A stretch of DNA of 45,729 nucleotides from Aquimarina pacifica (lineage in GTDB: Bacteria; Bacteroidota; Bacteroidia; Flavobacteriales; Flavobacteriaceae): NCBI RefSeq assembly GCF_000520955.1, contig NZ_JACC01000051.1, positions 1 through 45,729 of the forward strand. Reading direction: 5' to 3'. Both the position numbers and the translations under genes were made by a program. Shown here in pieces: positions 33,287 through 40,989 of the stretch. Under the pieces are notes generated by a model that was not told the origin of the DNA, did no database searches, and was given only the letters and a program-made list of their open reading frames with translations. Within the stretch, counting starts at the first letter, position 1. Every line of letters begins with the position of its first letter.

Positions 33287-34089
33287 TATTTGGTAACAAG
33301 AAAATAATTATTAAGCATATTTTCTCTGTTGTATAGCATAGGTTTATTGGTTTGCATATCCAACACCTTGAGTCCTACAGCTTCGCATATTGCTTGTCCT
33401 GCAGCAGTATCCCACTCCATCGTAGGTGCAAATCGAGGATAAATATCTGCTAGGCCTTCGGCAACGATACAAAATTTTAATGAACTTCCTTTTGCTACCA
33501 TTACTACATCCTCATATTTTTCTTTTAATTTTTTAACAAATTCTTCGGTGTCATCATTCATATGAGATCTACTTCCTACTACTTTTATTTCTTTCGCCGA
33601 TGTTTCTGATTTATTAATTTTGTCTCTATCAAGAAATAAACCATGGTCAGTTTTATCAAAATCACGCAAAATAGTTTTATAAGCCAGTGTTTTGTTTTCA
33701 TTGGTATAGTAACACTCTCCTGTAACAGGAACATAAATAACCCCAAATAAGGTTTTGCCATTTTCTAATAAGGCTATGTTAACAGTGAACTCTCCATTCC
33801 TTTTTATAAACTCTTTTGTCCCATCAATCGGGTCAACAATCCAACAACGATTCCATTCTCTTCTATCTGCATATGGCAATTGTTTATTTTCTTCACTAAT
33901 TGCGGGAATCCCTGTATCCTTCAAGAATGACATGATAACCTCATTAGAGGCCGTATCTGCCTCAGTTAATGGTGATTGATCTTCTTTGTAATCAATTTTA
34001 AAATCTTTTTTATAAATTTTCAAAATCTCCTTACCTGCTTCGATCGAAGCGGCAATAGCAGTTTTTAATAAGTCTATATCATTTATCAT
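33286..34089 (-). CDS. cysQ: 3'(2'),5'-bisphosphate nucleotidase
   Basis: CysQ removes the 3'-phosphate of PAP (or PAPS), the toxic by-product of sulfotransferase reactions, giving AMP. The 267-residue protein has the metal-binding motifs of the inositol-phosphatase superfamily: SPLTEADTASNEVI (about residues 38-51), EE near 70, WIVDPIDGTKEFIKRNGEFTVNIAL (about 83-107) and EWDTAAGQAICEAVG (about 223-237). The KEFIKRNGEFTVNIAL continuation identifies CysQ rather than inositol monophosphatase. It is first in the cysQ-DUF2061-cysC-cysD-cysN block and would drain PAP made by the sulfotransferase in the same locus. Confidence 0.95.
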   Translation of the reverse strand: MINDIDLLKTAIAASIEAGKEILKIYKKDFKIDYKEDQSPLTEADTASNEVIMSFLKDTGIPAISEENKQLPYADRREWNRCWIVDPIDGTKEFIKRNGEFTVNIALLENGKTLFGVIYVPVTGECYYTNENKTLAYKTILRDFDKTDHGLFLDRDKINKSETSAKEIKVVGSRSHMNDDTEEFVKKLKEKYEDVVMVAKGSSLKFCIVAEGLADIYPRFAPTMEWDTAAGQAICEAVGLKVLDMQTNKPMLYNRENMLNNYFLVTK

Positions 34090-34142
34090 TGAGGTACTAA
34101 TATTTAAATCTTTAATCCCTAATACTAAGCGGTATTAACTTC

Positions 34143-34158
34143 TTGAGGCAGACCTCAA
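34143..34158. other. Small hairpin in the rfbD-cysQ gap
   Basis: TTGAGG and CCTCAA (six-base arms, four-base loop) lie in the 131-base gap between rfbD and cysQ. No U-run follows, and no consensus promoter box is seen. It may mark an internal boundary between the rhamnose and the PAPS blocks, but support is slight. Confidence 0.25.
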
Positions 34159-34220
34159 AGACAAATACCTTTTTTCAAAATCAAACATCTCAAACTTACT
34201 TCGTCTGTGTTAATTTCTTT

Positions 34221-35081
34221 CTATTTATCTGGGGATTCTATTATTAATTTTCTTAATGATTCTTTCCAGTCTAAAATAGTTAATCCAAAAAGCCGTGTTG
34301 TATTTTCCTTATTTAAAACACTGTACACCGGTCTTTTTGCAAAAGTAGGGTAATTATCGGTTTTTTTTAGCATTATAGCTTCATGTTTACCTGAAACAGT
34401 CAAAATTTCTTTTGCAAAATCGTACCAAGAAGCTTCACCAAAGTTACTATAATGATATAGACCATATTCTTGCCTTGCGCTTTCTATTAAGTCAAGAATG
34501 AATTTTGCCAAATCATTTGCGTTCGTCGGTGTTCCTATCTCTGATGTAGTGATTGTTAATTCTTTCTCTGTTTGAGATTTCTTTAGAATAGTTTTATAAA
34601 AATTATGTCCAAATTCTGAATACAACCAAGAAGTCCTTAGAATAAAATACTTGTCAAGAATATATTGAATGTGTTCCTCTCCTTTCAACTTCGACTTTCC
34701 GTATTCATTAATTGGATTTGTACGATCTTTTTCTGTATATGGAGTGTGTTTTTTTCCATCAAAAACATAATCCGTAGAAATATGAATTAGAGTTGCATCA
34801 TAATTTTTACATACTTCGGCTAAATTTTTAACTCCTTCTGCATTTACCAAAAATGCTTTCTCAGATTCTTTTTCTGCCTGTTCTACATTGGTGTATGCTG
34901 CACAATTAATTATATAATCAAAATGTTTTTTTTCAAAAAAATTATTTACTTCCTGACTGTTGGTAATGTCTACATCCTGCGAAGTAGTAGATATAATTTC
35001 TAGTTTACCATATTTTTTATGAACATTTTTAATACACTGGCCAAGCTGACCCGAAGCGCCTATTATGACAACTCTTACCAT
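34221..35081 (-). CDS. rfbD: dTDP-4-dehydrorhamnose reductase
   Basis: RfbD performs the last step of dTDP-L-rhamnose synthesis, reducing the 4-keto group with NADPH. The protein has the Rossmann motif VVIIGASGQLGQCI at its N-terminus, the substrate-binding NCAAYTNVEQAEKE segment, HISTDYVFDGKKHTPYTE and the catalytic YGKSKLKGE. I chose the ATG at 35081 (before VRVVIIGASG) because family members start right before the first strand and a purine-rich AAAAAGA precedes it; the ATG at 35129 would add 16 residues and overlap the wzz gene by 20 bases. It is split from rfbB, rfbA and rfbC by a wzz-like gene. Confidence 0.94.
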   Translation of the reverse strand: MVRVVIIGASGQLGQCIKNVHKKYGKLEIISTTSQDVDITNSQEVNNFFEKKHFDYIINCAAYTNVEQAEKESEKAFLVNAEGVKNLAEVCKNYDATLIHISTDYVFDGKKHTPYTEKDRTNPINEYGKSKLKGEEHIQYILDKYFILRTSWLYSEFGHNFYKTILKKSQTEKELTITTSEIGTPTNANDLAKFILDLIESARQEYGLYHYSNFGEASWYDFAKEILTVSGKHEAIMLKKTDNYPTFAKRPVYSVLNKENTTRLFGLTILDWKESLRKLIIESPDK

Positions 35082-35109
35082 GTCTTTTTCGCTGATAATT
35101 TGTTTAATT

Positions 35110-36150
35110 TTAGTTAAGTTTTCGTTCATAATTCACTAAGTATTTGTTCAAAGAAATAATACTCAATATTACGAACAAAATACAAATGAATAACATAGGC
35201 ATTAAAACTACTTTTTTTTGTAGCATGTCATCAATTAATGCGCCTCTATTCGGAAATTCGGAAATAATATTTATGGTGTTTTTTGTATTCGCCTTTTCTT
35301 GATTTAATTCAATTATTTCATCTTTTAGTTCACGCGCATGATTTAATATTTCAATATCTGATGTTTGCTCTACCTCACTTTCAGAAAAGCTAATGCTTGT
35401 ACTTCCTTCGGGTTTTTTAGCTTCAATGATTTTTAATTCCTTATAGAAGGCTAACAAATTGTTCAACTCTCCTTGTTGTGTTTTTATGACAGAATCTTTG
35501 AGTAAGAGATTAGAATCGTTTACCTCTCTTTGTAATCTAAAATATTCATTATTCTCAACAGATGTAACAATTGATTTTTGACACTTTTTTGCAACTTCAG
35601 GTGATGTCGCTTCGATTTGTATTTTATGAAACTTTGCATTTATATCATTGAAATTAGTCAAGTAATCCTCATAATCCACTTGCTTTTGCGAAATAGAATC
35701 CAGCTCACTTATAAATTCGCTAAACTGTTTTATACGTTGCGTTTCGTCAGAAAAAGATTCAATACTAATCATTTTAATGTATGATGCTTCTTTTTCATTA
35801 ATCTCTAAAGCTTCGGCTAAAATTTTACTTTCCTTTTGTTCTGCCAGCTGATTATAAAACTGTACGCTATTATATAGTTGCTGGGCACTGTTAAAATTAG
35901 GTTCAATGATCATAGATGACCTATATACTGGTAAGTCCATGTAATCCAATAAAGCTCCAACACCAACTCCAGTGCATAAAGCAATGATGAATTTAACAAA
36001 ATGAACTCTTAGAAACTGTAGAAATAAAATAAAAAAGTAAAAAAGACTTTTAAAAAAATTTCTAACAACACCAACTAACTTGTTCACTGCGTTTCCTAAT
36101 AATAAAAATAATTGACCTAAATCAATTTCCTCTGAAGCACTTTCTTTCAT
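35110..36150 (-). CDS. Wzz-like chain-length regulator (co-polymerase), copy 1
   Basis: Wzz proteins set polysaccharide chain length together with Wzy. The 346-residue product has a cytoplasmic SEEIDLGQLFLLLGNAVNKL opening, hydrophobic segments at about residues 36-50 and 52-68, the DYMDLPVYRSSMIIEPNFNSA segment right after the membrane, a long charged helical periplasmic domain (about 90-310) and a C-terminal membrane helix (about 315-335). No kinase domain or tyrosine tail is present. It resembles the protein at 39986-40987 in layout and in the IIEP-(F/Y)-NS motif, so the two are paralogues. It follows a 296-base gap and precedes rfbD. Confidence 0.8.
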   Translation of the reverse strand: MKESASEEIDLGQLFLLLGNAVNKLVGVVRNFFKSLFYFFILFLQFLRVHFVKFIIALCTGVGVGALLDYMDLPVYRSSMIIEPNFNSAQQLYNSVQFYNQLAEQKESKILAEALEINEKEASYIKMISIESFSDETQRIKQFSEFISELDSISQKQVDYEDYLTNFNDINAKFHKIQIEATSPEVAKKCQKSIVTSVENNEYFRLQREVNDSNLLLKDSVIKTQQGELNNLLAFYKELKIIEAKKPEGSTSISFSESEVEQTSDIEILNHARELKDEIIELNQEKANTKNTINIISEFPNRGALIDDMLQKKVVLMPMLFICILFVILSIISLNKYLVNYERKLN

Positions 36151-36446
36151 CGTAATCCATGTTTTTTACGAATGCTCTTGTTTCGTCAAAAAAAATAAAA
36201 CATTGACACAGAAATATTTAAACAACTCTGTAACAAAGAACAAAAAATTAATCTATATTTTTTTGACATCGGGGTAGGAAAAGATATCAAATAAAAGTAT
36301 CGAATTAGTACAACAAAATTTTGTGTCAATTCATTCTACGATACTTATTTCACACTATGTAGATAGCGAGTACAAATAAATGAAAAAAAACATTAATCTA
36401 GAATTACTTTAAAAAACTTAACATTTAACTAACAAAATGCTCTTTT
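36151..36446 (-). other. Intergenic region with an imperfect dyad
   Basis: This AT-rich, gene-free gap separates rfbC from wzz copy 1. It contains AAGTATCG (36295-36302) and its reverse complement CGATACTT (36339-36346) enclosing the palindrome ACAAAATTTTGT (36313-36324), together a possible long hairpin or protein-binding dyad. On the minus strand TTGACA lies just upstream of the palindrome, but no TAnnTTTG box is found at a suitable distance. It may hold an internal promoter or terminator. Confidence 0.4.
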
Positions 36447-37001
36447 TCAAAAATTGATCGTTCTAAAATCACTAATACGAGGTAACCCCTTGTCTTTTTC
36501 TGATAATTGAATTTCTGATAGATCTAATTCCCAATCTATTGCAAGGTTTGGATCATTATACATAATTCCAGATTCTGAAGATTTATCATAATAATTATCG
36601 CATTTATATCCGAAAATAGCCGTCTCACTTAATACTGCAAATCCGTGGGCAAAACCACGCGGTATAAATAGCTGAAAATTGTTTTGATCATTTAATCGAA
36701 TTGAGAAATGTTTTCCATAAGTTGGCGAATCTTCTCGCAAATCAACGGCAATATCAAGAATCTCTCCCTGAATAGCTCTTACTAACTTTGCCTGAGCAAA
36801 ATCACCTTTCTGAAAGTGTAATCCTCTAATTACGCCTCGTTTAGAAATGGATTGATTATCTTGAATAAAATCTATTTTTAGTCCGGTTAGTTCTTCGAAT
36901 ACTTTTTGGTTAAAACTTTCGAAAAAAGATCCACGCTCATCTTTAATAACTCTGGGTTTGACAATAAAACAACCTGATAAAAAAGTTTTTTCTACTTGCA
37001 T
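36447..37001 (-). CDS. rfbC: dTDP-4-dehydrorhamnose 3,5-epimerase
   Basis: RfbC is the cupin-fold epimerase that inverts C3 and C5 of dTDP-4-keto-6-deoxyglucose. The 184-residue protein shows PRVIKDERGSFFESF (about residues 16-30), the QDNQSISKRGVIRGLHFQKG block with the catalytic His (about residue 63), DIAVDLREDSPTYGKH and FIPRGFAHGFAVLSE (about 113-127). The family's tyrosine appears in YKCDNYYDKSSESG. Length is normal. It lies 72 bases after rfbA, across a palindrome. Confidence 0.96.
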   Translation of the reverse strand: MQVEKTFLSGCFIVKPRVIKDERGSFFESFNQKVFEELTGLKIDFIQDNQSISKRGVIRGLHFQKGDFAQAKLVRAIQGEILDIAVDLREDSPTYGKHFSIRLNDQNNFQLFIPRGFAHGFAVLSETAIFGYKCDNYYDKSSESGIMYNDPNLAIDWELDLSEIQLSEKDKGLPRISDFRTINF

Positions 37002-37043
37002 TTGATTTACCTAAATTTTGTATAATTTGGTCACTTCTAGATT

Positions 37044-37072
37044 CTTTTTTTGTTAAATTTTAACAAAAAAAG
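37044..37072 (-). promoter_or_regulatory. Perfect A/T palindrome between rfbA and rfbC
   Basis: CTTTTTTTGTTAAA (37044-37057) and TTTAACAAAAAAAG (37059-37072) are exact reverse complements with one base between them. The structure starts one base after the rfbA stop codon. A seven-base T-run opens the RNA stem and an A-run closes it, unlike a standard terminator. It could attenuate or protect the mRNA. Confidence 0.5.
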
Positions 37073-37073
37073 A

Positions 37074-37931
37074 CTATTCTAACCCTAATAAATACTTACC
37101 GTATCCACTTTTTATTAGCGGTTCGGCTAATTTATTAAGTTGCTTTTTGTCTATAAAGCCTTTTTTGTATGCTATTTCTTCGATAGCTCCTATTTTGAGT
37201 CCCTGTCTTTCCTCAATTACTTGCACAAACTGACCTGCTTGCATAAGAGAATTAAATGTTCCTGTATCTAACCAAGCTGTTCCTTTATCCAATATACGAA
37301 CTTGAAGTTTTTCTAGTTTTAGATATTCGTTATTAACATCAGTAATTTCTAGTTCGCCACGATTACTGGGCTCAATCGCCTTTGCTATTTCTACAACTTG
37401 ATTATCATAAAAGTAAATCCCAGGAACCGCATAATTTGATTTAGGCTCCTTCGGTTTTTCTTCTATAGAAGTTACTTTTCCATTCTTATCAAAGTCTACT
37501 ACGCCATATCTTTCTGGGTCCTGAACGTGGTATGCATAAATAATACCACCATCTGGGTTATTATTACTTTCTAATAAAGTATCTAATCCTGATCCATAAA
37601 AAATATTGTCTCCTAATATTAAGGCTACTTTATCCTTTCCTATAAATGATTCACCTATTATGAAGGCTTCTGCCAATCCGTTGGGCTGATCTTGAATTTC
37701 ATACTCAAACCTGCATCCATAATTTTTCCCATCTCCTAATAATTTCTCAAAAAACGGTAAATCTTTAGGGGTAGAAATAATAAGTATCTCGCGAATTCCT
37801 GCAGACATTAATGTCGAAAGCGGATAGTATATCATCGGCTTATCATATACTGGCATTAACTGCTTACTCACGGCTAATGTTAACGGGTGTAGTCTTGTTC
37901 CTGATCCTCCGGCTAATATTATTCCTTTCAT
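37074..37931 (-). CDS. rfbA: Glucose-1-phosphate thymidylyltransferase
   Basis: RfbA joins dTTP and glucose-1-phosphate to give dTDP-glucose, the first step toward dTDP-rhamnose. The 285-residue protein begins with the nucleotidyltransferase signature MKGIILAGGSGTRLHPLT and contains SKQLMPVYDKPMIYYPLSTLM (about residues 23-43), ILGDNIFYG (near 108), EEKPKEPKSNYAVPGIYFY (about 155-175) and WLDTGTFNSL (near 222), all conserved in RmlA. Length is typical of the short RmlA form. It lies 25 bases after rfbB. Confidence 0.97.
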   Translation of the reverse strand: MKGIILAGGSGTRLHPLTLAVSKQLMPVYDKPMIYYPLSTLMSAGIREILIISTPKDLPFFEKLLGDGKNYGCRFEYEIQDQPNGLAEAFIIGESFIGKDKVALILGDNIFYGSGLDTLLESNNNPDGGIIYAYHVQDPERYGVVDFDKNGKVTSIEEKPKEPKSNYAVPGIYFYDNQVVEIAKAIEPSNRGELEITDVNNEYLKLEKLQVRILDKGTAWLDTGTFNSLMQAGQFVQVIEERQGLKIGAIEEIAYKKGFIDKKQLNKLAEPLIKSGYGKYLLGLE

Positions 37932-37956
37932 TACACTTAAATTCCTTAAAAAGAGG

Positions 37957-38967
37957 TTAATTAATAGTCTTATACTTGTTCAGATACCATATAATAGTTT
38001 TTTCGATTCCTGTTTCAAAATTTTCCTCAGCAGTCCACCCTAGCTCATTTTCTATCTTAGACGCATCGATTGCGTATCTAAAATCATGACCTGGCCGATC
38101 ATTTACAAACGTAATAAGTTCTTTATATGATACTCCGCTTTTTCTCGGTAGTTGAGTGTCTAAAATATCACAAATCTTATTAGCAATATAAAGGTTTTCT
38201 CTTTCATTCTTTCCTCCTATATTATATGTGTCTCCTAATCTTCCCGAGCGTAATACTAGATCAATACCTTTACAATGATCCAAAACATATAACCAATCTC
38301 TTATATTTTTGCCATCACCATAAATAGGTATGTTTTCGTTGTTAATTGCCTTTCTTATAATAGTAGGAATTAACTTTTCATCATGTTGTCTGGGCCCGTA
38401 GTTATTTGAACAATTTGTAGTTACAACAGGCAATCCATAAGTATGAAAATAACTCCTTACTAACATATCAGAGGATGCTTTAGAAGCACTATATGGACTA
38501 TTCGGGGCGTACGGTGTTTCTTCTGTAAAAAGTCCTGTCTCTCCTAAAGTTCCATATACCTCATCTGTAGAAACATGTAAAAAACGAACATTTTTATATT
38601 CTGGGTTTGGTTTTTGTGGCCCTATCATCCAGGCCTTATAAGCTATTTGTAGTAAATTAAATGTACCTACTATATTAGTTTCTATAAAGGCCTTGGGACC
38701 TGTTATGGAGTTATCAACATGAGACTCGGCAGCAAAATGTACTACCGTGTCAATTTTATATAACTCAAAAACCTTTTCAACAAATTCATAATCACATATA
38801 TCACCTTCAATAAAGGTATAATTATCCTTTATTATGATGTTGTCTAGGTTTGCAGCGTATGTAAGTTTATCTAAATTAATTATATTTAACTCTACGTTAT
38901 CTACTGCGTAATTGATATAATTCGACCCTATAAACCCTGCTCCTCCTGTTACCAATATATTCTTCAT
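37957..38967 (-). CDS. rfbB: dTDP-glucose 4,6-dehydratase
   Basis: RfbB converts dTDP-glucose to dTDP-4-keto-6-deoxyglucose with tightly bound NAD. The 336-residue SDR protein has VTGGAGFIGSNYINY (residues 6-20), AAESHVDNSI (near 82), the catalytic HVSTDEVYG (about residues 130-138, with the Asp-Glu pair specific for dehydratases), YSASKASSDML (near 159), and the NCSNNYGPRQ and GDGKNIRDWLYV segments. It lies four bases after the manA-like gene. Confidence 0.97.
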   Translation of the reverse strand: MKNILVTGGAGFIGSNYINYAVDNVELNIINLDKLTYAANLDNIIIKDNYTFIEGDICDYEFVEKVFELYKIDTVVHFAAESHVDNSITGPKAFIETNIVGTFNLLQIAYKAWMIGPQKPNPEYKNVRFLHVSTDEVYGTLGETGLFTEETPYAPNSPYSASKASSDMLVRSYFHTYGLPVVTTNCSNNYGPRQHDEKLIPTIIRKAINNENIPIYGDGKNIRDWLYVLDHCKGIDLVLRSGRLGDTYNIGGKNERENLYIANKICDILDTQLPRKSGVSYKELITFVNDRPGHDFRYAIDASKIENELGWTAEENFETGIEKTIIWYLNKYKTIN

Positions 38968-38971
38968 AGTT

Positions 38972-39943
38972 CTAAATATACACCTCTAATAATTTCATTG
39001 TTAATTCATCCTTTTCTATTATCAAATGCTTTATCATCGCAGGTATCAAAAGGGTTTCTCCGAATGTTATTGCTGTAACTTTATCATCTACAACTATCCT
39101 TCCGCTTCCCTGAACGCACATAAAAATCTTAAAAGAATCAAGTCCTCGATAATCTCTTTTTAAGCTTTTATTGACTGTAATTGTATTGGTAGTAAAATAT
39201 TTTGTTGAGATTATTTCGTCTACATCATTTGCAATTTTTTTGCAGTTCAACTTAAAGTTATTATTTTTCTTATAATCCAGCGCATCTAAAGCCAAATCTG
39301 TGTGTAATTCCCTATAATTTCCATTTTTATCTTTTCTATCCCAATCATAAACTCTATAGGTAATATCTGATGTTTGTTGTATTTCTGCAATAAGACATCC
39401 TTTGTTAATAGCATGTATTCTACCTGCTTCAATAAAATAACTATCTCCTTTATAAACAGTTTCAAAATTAAGTAACTGAGTTATTTTTCCTTTTTTCAAA
39501 AAAGTTTCATATTCCTCTTTGTTTGTATCCTTATCAAACCCTATAATCAATTTTGCATTAGGATCTGCCTGAACTACATGCCACATTTCTGTTTTACCAA
39601 ACGAGTTATGTCGCTTTCTTGCCAATTCATCACCAGGGTGTAATTGAACGGATAGATCCTCTTTGGCGTCAATAAACTTGATTAATAAAGGAAACTGATT
39701 ACCAAATTCTTTATAAACTCTAGTACCTAACAAGTCTGATTTATACTTTATAATTAAGTCGTTCAGTTTCTCTCCTTTATACGCGCCATTAGAAACTATA
39801 GAAATATCCTCATCTACCGTCGAAATCTCCCAACTCTCACCAACATTATTTGTTATTGAAGGTTTTTTAAGTATCGTTCTTAATTTATCTCCTCCCCAAA
39901 TCTTTTCTTTTAAAATTGGATAAAATTTTATTGGATATAACAT
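38972..39943 (-). CDS. manA: Type I phosphomannose isomerase (short form)
   Basis: The enzyme interconverts fructose-6-phosphate and mannose-6-phosphate, giving entry to GDP-mannose and derived sugars. The 323-residue cupin-fold protein has a KEKIWGGDKL opening, the zinc ligands in VQLHPGDE (about residues 95-102) and TEMWHVV (about 115-121), EAGRIHAINKGCLIAEIQQTSDITYRVYDWDR (shown by its EAGRIHAI and IQQTSDITYR parts, about 170-195), and a small C-terminal cupin barrel. This short class is common in Bacteroidota and Firmicutes. No GDP-mannose synthesis gene is near, so its link to the polysaccharide rests on position. Confidence 0.92.
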   Translation of the reverse strand: MLYPIKFYPILKEKIWGGDKLRTILKKPSITNNVGESWEISTVDEDISIVSNGAYKGEKLNDLIIKYKSDLLGTRVYKEFGNQFPLLIKFIDAKEDLSVQLHPGDELARKRHNSFGKTEMWHVVQADPNAKLIIGFDKDTNKEEYETFLKKGKITQLLNFETVYKGDSYFIEAGRIHAINKGCLIAEIQQTSDITYRVYDWDRKDKNGNYRELHTDLALDALDYKKNNNFKLNCKKIANDVDEIISTKYFTTNTITVNKSLKRDYRGLDSFKIFMCVQGSGRIVVDDKVTAITFGETLLIPAMIKHLIIEKDELTMKLLEVYI

Positions 39944-39985
39944 AAGTTTAGGTGTGCATTATTATAAAGCATAAAATGTTCAACT

Positions 39986-40987
39986 TTAATCCTCCTCCTT
40001 AGCAAAATTAACCGCAGATTTCGATAAATATTTTAAAAAATAGAACATAGAAGTAAATCCAAATAATAATAGTGGTATTAAAAACAATGTTCGATTTACT
40101 AATACCTTTTTTATCGAAATAATATCTCCATAATCAACAATGGTAATTACATCTTTATCTAATTCTAAAATTCTTTCCTGACTATCAATTGTCTCCATCA
40201 ACGTCTCTTTTTGATTAAATAAGTATGCAATCGTAGTTATAGGAGTATCTTCATTATTTTGAATTACAACTACATTATCCTCTTTTCTAGGAGGGTTATT
40301 ACTTAGTTTTTCAAGGTATTCGTTTACAAGCTTTAGCGTTTCCTTGTTCTCTTTTAGACTAACCTTATTTTGCTGAATTACCAAACTTGCCTTTTTTACA
40401 TAATAATCATTAGTCATTAAATATTGAATAATGGCATCTGATATTTTGGAGTTCTCAAGGTTCTTGTTTTTAAAACTAAAAGTTAATTTATGATGCTTAT
40501 AAAAATCTCTAAACCCTTCTTCTTCTACCTTATCCTCGTCATAGGCGGTCATTACATCTTTAAAAAACTCTTTGTTTTCATATCTTTCCTGCAAGTTGTC
40601 CAAAACATCCGTTCCTTTAACTACAGGTTCAATAGTAACTTCCTTTAGATTTTCAACGGCATCAGGACTTACTTTTAGTTTTTTCAAGAACGCTTCATCT
40701 CCAATATTATCTTCTAACTCTTCTATAAAATCGTATACATACTTTGTACTATTATACTTAGGCTCAATGATTACGTCTTGCAAATATTCATCTCCAGATT
40801 CTTTGTATTTGTCTATAAAAACACCTAAACCAACTCCTAAAACAATTAAAATCAAAAATAAAATCGCTTTCTTTCTATAAAATCTAAAAACAGAAATAAT
40901 AGCTTTTACAAAGTTTCTAAAGACTCTCTTAAAGATTTTAAAAATTTGTATCAAATCTATTTCATCATTGTAACTTTCATTACTCAT
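39986..40987 (-). CDS. Wzz-like chain-length regulator (co-polymerase), copy 2
   Basis: A 333-residue protein with the Wzz plan: cytoplasmic SYNDEIDLIQIFKIFKRVF, a first membrane helix (about residues 46-62, ILFLILIVLGVGLGVFI), a membrane-proximal EYLQDVIIEPKYNSTKYVYDF segment, a long helical periplasmic part (about 85-300), and a second helix near residues 302-322. There is no ATP-binding or tyrosine-rich region. It starts three bases after the DUF6909-like stop codon and precedes manA, so it stands at the boundary of the polysaccharide locus. The IIEP-(F/Y)-NS block is shared with the copy at 35110-36150. Confidence 0.82.
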   Translation of the reverse strand: MSNESYNDEIDLIQIFKIFKRVFRNFVKAIISVFRFYRKKAILFLILIVLGVGLGVFIDKYKESGDEYLQDVIIEPKYNSTKYVYDFIEELEDNIGDEAFLKKLKVSPDAVENLKEVTIEPVVKGTDVLDNLQERYENKEFFKDVMTAYDEDKVEEEGFRDFYKHHKLTFSFKNKNLENSKISDAIIQYLMTNDYYVKKASLVIQQNKVSLKENKETLKLVNEYLEKLSNNPPRKEDNVVVIQNNEDTPITTIAYLFNQKETLMETIDSQERILELDKDVITIVDYGDIISIKKVLVNRTLFLIPLLLFGFTSMFYFLKYLSKSAVNFAKEED

Positions 40988-40989
40988 AA

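Noticed and set aside
33286..34089. Inositol monophosphatase instead of cysQ
   Set aside because: The DPIDGTKEFIKRNGEFTVNIAL region and the link to cysC, cysD and cysN identify the PAP phosphatase branch.
34143..34158. Intrinsic terminator between rfbD and cysQ
   Set aside because: The stem is only six bases with no U-run, so it is listed only as a weak hairpin and not as a terminator.
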